From contig NC_065549.1 in the NCBI RefSeq assembly GCF_022605725.1, positions 1,612,001-1,676,000 of the forward strand: DNA of 64,000 bases, written 5' to 3'. Below the pieces are notes generated by a model. The model ran no database searches. It saw only the letters and a program-made list of their open reading frames with translations, and was not told the origin of the DNA. Source of the DNA: Anthonomus grandis grandis (taxonomy: Eukaryota; Arthropoda; Insecta; Coleoptera; Curculionidae). The position numbers and the translations under genes were made by a program. This document shows, piece by piece, positions 59,735 through 64,000 of the stretch. Position 1 is the first letter of the stretch, and each line of letters opens with the position of its first letter.

Positions 59735-60000
59735 TTTTTTCTCTAAACCCTGTATATTTTTCAAAAAAGTCTGAAATAGGTGTCTGATAAAATTAATTAG
59801 AGAATCAATATACAAGTTTTGAAGGCTATAGATTCACTGGCTTTTAAGTTATTGCAATTTTCTCAATTTAAAAAAAATATATTATTTTCTTAAAAATAAT
59901 TTTTTTCTCTACACTCTATATATTCTTCAAAAAAATCTTGAAAACGTATTTAATGAAATTAATTGAAGAACCTATTTACAGATTTTTAACAGCAGACAGT
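59735..60000 (-). repeat. Two inverted diverged monomers of satellite B
   Basis: AGTCTGAAATAGGTGTCTGA at 59770 and AAATCTTGAAAACGTATTTAA at 59930 are the reverse complement of the satellite B phrase. The CTCTAAACCCTGTATATTTTT and CTCTACACTCTATATATTCTT parts correspond to the inverse of the GGTGTTGAGAAAA region. About 49 kb from the main array. Confidence 0.7.
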
Positions 60001-60224
60001 AATTTTCTCTGATGACGCGAAGAAATTATTGTTTTTTTTATTCTATATAGGCAAACCTGGGCAAAAATGACCATAACTCAGTTAATTATTAACCGATTCT
60101 AATAAAATTTACCTTAAAATTAAACTGTTTTAATTCTCCAGCAAAAAGGTACTTACAATAATTTCTATAAAATTCATACTTTTTGAGCTAACCAATTTTT
60201 AATTTTTTTGGGTGAAACATATTC

Positions 60225-60335
60225 AAATGCTTATATCTCGAAAACTATTTGGCCAAAGTATGGCATGTGACCCCGCAAACTTCTTAAAATTTCACGTACA
60301 ATCCAAAAAATACCACAATATATCAATACTACCTC
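60225..60335 (-). repeat. Single inverted diverged monomer of satellite G
   Basis: CCAAAGTATGGCATGTGACC with the preceding TATATCTCGAAAACTATTTGG is the reverse complement of the satellite G core (GGTCACATGCCATACTTTGG, CAGTTTCTGAGATATA). It lies about 550 bp before the array, in the opposite orientation. Confidence 0.75.
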
Positions 60336-60889
60336 AGTATAATTCATATCTCCTTCTTGGAAAGGATTTTTAAGCAAAATATAAATATACAAGGCGACTG
60401 ATATATAAATAACGTTTACGACCGAACGAAACGAACTTTTCTTAAAAATAACTTGGAAAATTATGGCTTTGTATGTGTCGCGTTTAGCGCTTATTGAAAT
60501 AACATGTCGCCTCGCTTTGTTGTTTTCCCATTTTCGGTGTTATTTTACTATTTATCTTACTTTAGAAGTTTTGCCACTTTAATTCCAGGCACGGCCCTGG
60601 CTTATATTTATATACATACATAAAACACACCCGAAACGAATCATAATAAAACGAGAAAGAAACAGATGACATCGCATACTTTAACGTCAAATTTTGAACC
60701 CGGGGGGGTTTTAATGATACGCATCGGAGATTCGTCCCTAAAAATATTTAATTTTCTTTCGGTTTGGCGATACGAAATAACGTTTTTTTTTTTAAATTCC
60801 AGTGGCGTACCAGTCAAGAAGAATCATGAGTTATTTTTTGAAGTAATGTTCTAGTGTGTTAACTTCGTTATTTTAAATAGGAGACCTCG
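60336..60889. other. Spacer before satellite G
   Basis: No gene. A 62-codon frame at 60666-60854 has no recognisable domain. Confidence 0.5.
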
Positions 60890-63800
60890 TATGTTATTAC
60901 ATATTTGGATTCTATATAAAATTCTAAGAATTTTGAGGGGTCACATGCCATACTTGGTCGAATAGTTTCTGAGATATGAACAGTTGAAAAGTGACCTTGG
61001 TATGACTTTCAAGAATTATAACGCCAAGGTTATTGTACTTAGAAGAAAACGGTTTTCACTTTCCTATCTTTACTTTTTAACAACAACTTACTGACATAAA
61101 TTTTAAAATTTTTTTAAAAATTTTGATAATTCACAGATGACTGTCATTTTGTACTAATGTACACTCAATTTTTTTTTACATTTTTAAATTCTATATAAAA
61201 TTTCAAGAATTTTGAGGGGTCACATGCCATACTTTGGTCAAACAGTTTCTGAGATATGAACAGTTGAAAAGTGACCTTGGTATGACTTTCAAGAATTATA
61301 ACGCCAAGGCTATTGTACTTAGAAGAAAACGGTTTTCACTTTCCTATCTTTACTTTTTAACAACAGCTTAGTGACATAAATTTCAAGTGTTAAAAATTTT
61401 GATTATTCACAGGTGACTGCCATTTTGTCTTTTTAGAGTAATATATAATGCATTGCTTTTTACATTTTTGAATTCTATATAAAATTCCAAGAATTTTGAG
61501 GGGTCACATGCCATACTTTGGTCAAACAGTTTCTGAGATATAAACAGTTGAAAGGTGACCTTGGTATGACTTTCAAGAATTATAACGCCAAGGCTATTGT
61601 ACTTAGAAGAAAACGGTTTTCACTTTCCTATCTTTACTTTTTAACAACAGCTTAGTGACATAAATTTCAAGTGTTAAAAATTTTGATTATTTACAGGTGA
61701 CTGCTATTTTGTCTTTTTAGAGTAATATATAATCCATTTCTTTTAACATTTTTGAATTCTATATAAAATTCCAAGAATTTTGAGGGGTCACATGCCATAC
61801 TTTGGTCAAACAGTTTCTGAGATATGAACAGTTGAAAAGTGACCTTGGTATGACTTTCAAGAATTATAACGCCAAGGCTATTGTACTTAGAAGGAAACGG
61901 TTTTCACTTTCCTATCTTTACTTTTTAACAACAGCTTAGTGACATATATTTCAAGTGTTAAAAATTTTGATTATTTACAGGTGACTGCCATTTTGTCTTT
62001 TTAGAGTAATATATAATCCATTTCTTTTTACATTTTCTAATTCTATATAAAATTCCAAGAATTTTGAGGGGTCACATGCCATACTTTGGTCAAACAGTTT
62101 CTGAGATATAAACAGTTGAAAGGTGACCTTGGTATGACTTTCAAGAATTATAACGCCAAGGCTATTGTACTTAGAAGAAAACGGTTTTCACTTTCCTATC
62201 TTTACTTTTTAACAACAGCTTAGTGACATAAATTTCAAGTGTTAAAAATTTTGATTATTTACAGGTGACTGCCATTTTGTCTTTTTAGAGTAATATATAA
62301 TCCATTTCTTTTTACATTTTTGAATTCTACATAAAATTCCAAGAATTTTGAGGGGTCACATGCCATACTTCGGTCAAACAGTTTCTGAGATATAAACAGT
62401 TGAAAAGTGACCTTGATATGACTTTCAAGAATTATAACGCCAAGGCTATTGTACTTAGAAGGAAACGGTTTTCACTTTCCTATCTTTACTTTTTAACAAC
62501 AGCTTAGTGACATAAATTTCAAGTGTTAAAAATTTTGATTATTTACAGGTGACTGCCATTTTGTCTTTTTAGAGTAATATATAATCCATTTCTTTTTACA
62601 TTTTCTAATTCTATATAAAATTCCAAGAATTTTGAGGGGTCACATGCTATACTTTGCTCAAATAGTTTCTGAGATATAACCAGTTGAAAAGTGACCTTGG
62701 TATGACTTTCAAGAATTATAACGCCAAGGCTATTGTACTTAGAAGGAAACGGTTCTCACTTTCCTATCTTTACTTTTTAACAACAGCTTAGTGACATAAA
62801 TTTCAAGTGTTAAAAATGTTAATTATTTACAGGTGACTGCCATTTCGTCTTTTTAGAGTAATATATAATCCATTTCTTTTTACATTTTTGAATTCTACAT
62901 AAAATTCCAAGAATTTTGAGGGGTCACATGCCATACTTCGGTCAAACAGTTTCTGAGATATAAACAGTTGAAAAGTGACCTTGATATGACTTTCAAGAAT
63001 TATAACGCCAAGGCTATTGTACTTAGAAGAAAACGGTTTTCACTTTCCTATCTTTACTTTTTAACAACAGCTTAGTGACATAAATTTCACGTGTTAAAAA
63101 TTTTGATTATTTACAGGTGACTGCTATTTTGTCTTTTTAGAGTAATATATAATCCATTTCTTTTTACATTTTTGAATTCTATATAAAATTCCAAGAATTT
63201 TGAGGGGTCACATGCCATACTTTGATCAAACAGTTTCTGAGATATAAACAGTTGAAAAGTGACCTTGGTATGACTTTCAAGAATTATAACGCCAAGGCTA
63301 TTGTACTTAGAAGGAAACGGTTTTCACTTTCCTATCTTTACTTTTTAACAACAGCTTAGTGACATAAATTTCAAGTGTTAAAAATTTTGATTATTCACAG
63401 GTGACTGCCATTTTATCTTATTAGATATAATCCATTTCTTTTTACATTTTTGAATTCTATATAAAATTCCAAGAATTTTGAGGGGTCACATGCCATACTT
63501 TGGTCAAACAGTTTCTGAGATATAAACAGTTGAAAAGTGACCTTGGTATGACTTTCAAGAATTATAACGCCAAGGCTATTGTACTTAGAAGGAAACGGTT
63601 TTCACTTTCCTATCTTTACTTTTTAACAACAGCTTAGTGATATAAATTTCAAGTGTTAAAAATTTTGATTATTCACAGGTGACTGCCATTTTATCTTATT
63701 AGATATAATCCATTTCTTTTTACATTTTTGAATTCTATATAAAATTCCAAGAATTTTGAGGGGTCACATGCCATACTTTGGTCAAACAGTTTCTGAGATA

Positions 63801-64000
63801 TAAACAGTTGAAAAGTGACCTTGGTATGACTTTCAAGAATTATAACGCCAAGGCTATTGTACTTAGAAGGAAACGGTTTTCACTTTCCTATCTTTACTTT
63901 TTAACAACAGCTTAGTGACATAAATTTCAAGTGTTAAAAATTTTGATTATTTACAGGTGACTGCCATTTTGTCTTTTTAGAGTAATATATAATCCATTTT
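60890..64000. repeat. Satellite G (about 284-bp monomer, 11 copies, open at the window edge)
   Basis: TTTTGAGGGGTCACATGCCA recurs near 60931, 61210, 61494, 61778, 62062, 62346, 62631, 62913, 63198, 63475 and 63754 at 278-285 bp. Copies are very similar; only the first two or three are noticeably diverged. Each has GAATTATAACGCCAAGGCTA, TTTTCACTTTCCTATCTTTA and TTTACAGGTGACTGCCATTT. The array continues beyond 64000. Confidence 0.97.

Noticed and set aside
1..64000. tRNA or rRNA genes
   Set aside because: I looked for the T-loop word GGTTCGAATCC and cloverleaf-like contexts. The GGGTTCGAACAGG matches belong to satellite E, and no other candidates were found by eye.

Overview
The window is eukaryotic and reads as insect nuclear DNA. 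It is very AT-rich, split by large introns, and filled with animal-type transposons (mariner, PIF/Harbinger, pogo/Jerky-like, jockey/CR1-like and RTE-like LINEs, a Ty1/copia remnant) and at least seven satellite or minisatellite families. The only recognisable host gene is the 3' half of a bric-a-brac (bab) orthologue on the minus strand. A satellite-rich beetle is a reasonable guess, but the sequence does not settle the order.

Gene layout, read along the minus strand. A terminal exon at 45212-44713 encodes a Pipsqueak HTH followed by a CENP-B/Tc5-like HTH and its own stop. Next come the bab DNA-binding exons: 33899-33633 (Pipsqueak HTH), 29108-28960 (AT-hook and Bab conserved domain), 28899-28765, 28683-28392 and 17053-16845 (C-terminus and stop). 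All splice junctions have consensus AG/GT sites and compatible phases. No BTB exon was found in the window, so the 5' part of bab should lie beyond the right edge (above 64000). If so, the psq/CENP-B exon sits inside the bab transcription unit. It has the same acceptor phase as the bab psq exon, so it could be an alternative last exon.

Repeat layout. 0.8-6.9 kb holds satellite A (about 505 bp, dimeric higher-order structure). 9.1-11.5 kb holds satellite B (about 169 bp). 12.4-16.0 kb holds a foldback repeat (R5) invaded by a pogo/Jerky-like transposon with a PHD-finger tail. 17.2-17.8 kb is a LINE fragment. 17.9-24.2 kb holds satellite C (about 375 bp) inside the last bab intron. 24.8-28.4 kb is a nest of LTR-like pieces, a Harbinger element and a copia gag remnant reaching the splice donor of a bab exon. 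29.8-33.0 kb is a nearly full-length but broken LINE. 34.9-37.6 kb is a second satellite A array. 39.0-41.3 kb holds satellite D (about 177 bp). 41.8-44.5, 47.7-50.1 and 53.1-53.9 kb hold satellite E (about 215 bp). 51.75-53.03 kb is a mariner inserted in a LINE fragment. 55.3-58.2 kb holds duplicated minisatellite F and R5 units. 60.9-64.0 kb holds satellite G (about 284 bp), which runs off the end.

The encoded host protein is a transcription factor that binds AT-rich DNA. The other proteins are transposon enzymes, and every one carries stops, frameshifts or deletions. Almost all the remaining open reading frames are chance frames inside AT-rich satellites and are not annotated.
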